From an uncultured Mailhella sp. (lineage in GTDB: Bacteria > Desulfobacterota > Desulfovibrionia > Desulfovibrionales > Desulfovibrionaceae): 14,037 nt of DNA. The DNA is taken from NCBI RefSeq assembly GCF_905187505.1, contig NZ_CAJJIC010000055.1:1-14037 (forward strand). Direction: 5' to 3'. The translations under genes were made by a program, and so were the position numbers. Positions 13,198 to 14,037 of the stretch are shown in pieces (position 1 is the stretch's first letter; every line of letters begins with the position of its first letter). The notes beneath the pieces are model-generated. The model was not told the origin of the DNA. It saw only the letters and a program-made list of their open reading frames with translations, and made no database searches.

Positions 13198-13961
13198 GCA
13201 TTATCCTCCTTTTCGTGCTTGTCGTCATCAGAGGCGGCGAGCTTCTTTTCCGCCGCGATTTCCGCATCTTCCTTTTCCGAAGACTTGACGAGCTGACGCA
13301 CGAAGGTGCCCGTCAGCGCGGCGAGAACCAGACCGCCCACCCAGGTGACGCCCTTGGCCAACGGAGGAATCGCGCCTACCGGATGGCTCACCGTGCTGGC
13401 CTCGGGAAGCTGCTCGGGGGTGGTGCTGTCAAGATAGGTCAGCGTAGGCCTGGCTCCGCTGCCGAGCGGAATAACATGCACGGCCTTGCGGGTGGCAAGC
13501 ACCTTCGCCACATCGGAAGAAGGATCGTCGGCGTCGCCGAAGATGCGGCAGTGCATGGGGCACACGGCCACGCAGGCCGGAGTCTGACCGGGCGTGCTGC
13601 CGTGGCAGTAGTCGCACTTGTCGGCGGTACCGGTTTCGGGATGACGGAATCTCGCGTGGTACGGGCAGGCGTCGATGCAGCTTCCGCAGCCTATGCAGCG
13701 GGAACGGTCGATTTCCACGGTGCCGTCCTCGGCCTTCCAGGTGGCGCCGGTCGGGCAGGCGCGCACACAGGAGGGATCATCGCAGTGCATGCAGGCGCCG
13801 GGCTGGAACTTGAATCCGCAGGGGGAACTTTCGCTGCCCGTTTCGTGCACCCAGTTGCGCGAAAGCCCGTAGGGAACATGGTTGCGCTGCTGGCAGGCTA
13901 TGATGCATGCCTTGCAGTCCATGCACTTTTCAGAATCAATGACCATGACATATCGAGCCAT
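13194..13961 (-). CDS. Four-[4Fe-4S] electron-transfer subunit with C-terminal membrane anchor
   Basis: This 255-residue protein is the iron-sulfur (beta) subunit of a DMSO-reductase-type or similar respiratory complex. Sixteen cysteines form four ferredoxin sites: 13/16/19/23, 57/60/65/69, 89/92/95/99 and 116/119/130/134. One hydrophobic segment (about 203-222) should anchor it, as in FdnH, and is followed by a highly charged tail of about 33 residues. There is no N-terminal signal peptide, so export, if any, would ride on a partner. The ATG at 13959-13961 has GAGAGG with a 6-base spacer. It lies between the end of an upstream gene and the overlapping cytochrome b gene. The catalytic subunit must be beyond the right edge. 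It could serve formate, thiosulfate, tetrathionate or another substrate. Confidence 0.92.
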   Translation of the reverse strand: MARYVMVIDSEKCMDCKACIIACQQRNHVPYGLSRNWVHETGSESSPCGFKFQPGACMHCDDPSCVRACPTGATWKAEDGTVEIDRSRCIGCGSCIDACPYHARFRHPETGTADKCDYCHGSTPGQTPACVAVCPMHCRIFGDADDPSSDVAKVLATRKAVHVIPLGSGARPTLTYLDSTTPEQLPEASTVSHPVGAIPPLAKGVTWVGGLVLAALTGTFVRQLVKSSEKEDAEIAAEKKLAASDDDKHEKEDNA

Positions 13962-13971
13962 GACTCACCTC

Positions 13972-14037
13972 TCATATTTTTCTCAGACGGCATCCCGTGC
14001 AGTTGTGCTGTGCGGAAATGCGGTCCCAGTAATTCGG
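13972..14037 (-). CDS. C-terminal 21 codons of an upstream gene, cut by the window edge
   Basis: Reading the minus strand from the edge gives a frame that ends WDRISAQHNCTGCRLRKI and stops with TGA at 13972-13974. That stop falls inside the ribosome site of the Fe-S gene, 10 bases before its ATG. This spacing is what an operon partner would show. The CTGC is a CxxC followed by Arg rather than the His of a c-type heme site. It is probably the last part of the catalytic subunit or of a cytochrome. Too little is visible to name it, and the other two frames cannot be fully excluded. Confidence 0.5.
   Translation of the reverse strand, partial: PNYWDRISAQHNCTGCRLRKI

Noticed and set aside
1..14037. 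Search for mobile elements, CRISPR arrays, attachment sites or defence genes
   Set aside because: No transposase, integrase, direct-repeat array, or duplicated tRNA end was seen by eye; the gene content is core metabolism and transport.

Overview
The window reads as a stretch of ordinary chromosome from a GC-rich, Gram-negative, mainly anaerobic bacterium. The combination of LpxI (lipid A synthesis), the oxygen-sensitive thiazole enzyme ThiH, a short ThiF, FeoAB, a stand-alone Mrp/NBP35 ATPase and a membrane-bound iron-sulfur/cytochrome b pair suggests a Desulfovibrionaceae-type organism (Desulfovibrio, Bilophila or Mailhella-like). That placement is inference from gene families and base composition, not from an alignment. 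I see no phage, transposon, CRISPR array or plasmid genes.

Layout, left to right. (1) 1-441 (-) is the N-terminal quarter of an aconitase-family hydratase. It is divergent from lpxI (741-1556, +) across a 299-base region holding two facing sigma70-like promoters with a perfect 8-bp inverted repeat between them. (2) lpxI is followed after 32 bases by an NhaC-family antiporter (1589-2971, +). (3) 2946-6803 (+) is a thiamin operon: a promoter overlapping the antiporter stop codon, a TPP riboswitch with an intrinsic terminator, then thiS-thiG, a 267-base strongly structured spacer, and thiH-thiF-thiE. Together these make the thiazole half of thiamin (ThiSGHF) and join it to the pyrimidine half (ThiE); thiC and thiD are not in the window. 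(4) 6970-7394 (-) holds an unrecognised 95-aa gene, possibly preceded by a 46-aa ORF overlapping it by 4 bases. (5) 7550-8380 (+) is a Mrp/NBP35-type Fe-S carrier ATPase with its own promoter. (6) A bidirectional terminator separates it from the convergent feoA-feoB ferrous iron uptake operon (8539-10991, -), which has a good promoter and a possible Fur-like palindrome over its start point. (7) Divergent from feo is a single DppD/OppD-type peptide ABC transporter ATPase (11286-12239, +) with no partner subunits beside it. (8) A tRNA-Leu(CAG) follows at 12304-12390 with two intrinsic terminators. (9) The right end (12478-14037, -) is the distal part of a membrane respiratory operon: the last 21 codons of an upstream gene, a four-cluster ferredoxin-type subunit with a C-terminal membrane anchor, and an FdnI-like di-heme cytochrome b.

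No gene here is clearly a new system. The parts that the families do not explain are mostly non-coding: the structured thiG-thiH spacer, the inverted repeat between acn and lpxI, the long feoA leader, and the small overlapping ORF pair upstream of mrp. Promoter calls were made by eye against TTGACA-17-TATAAT and are candidates only.
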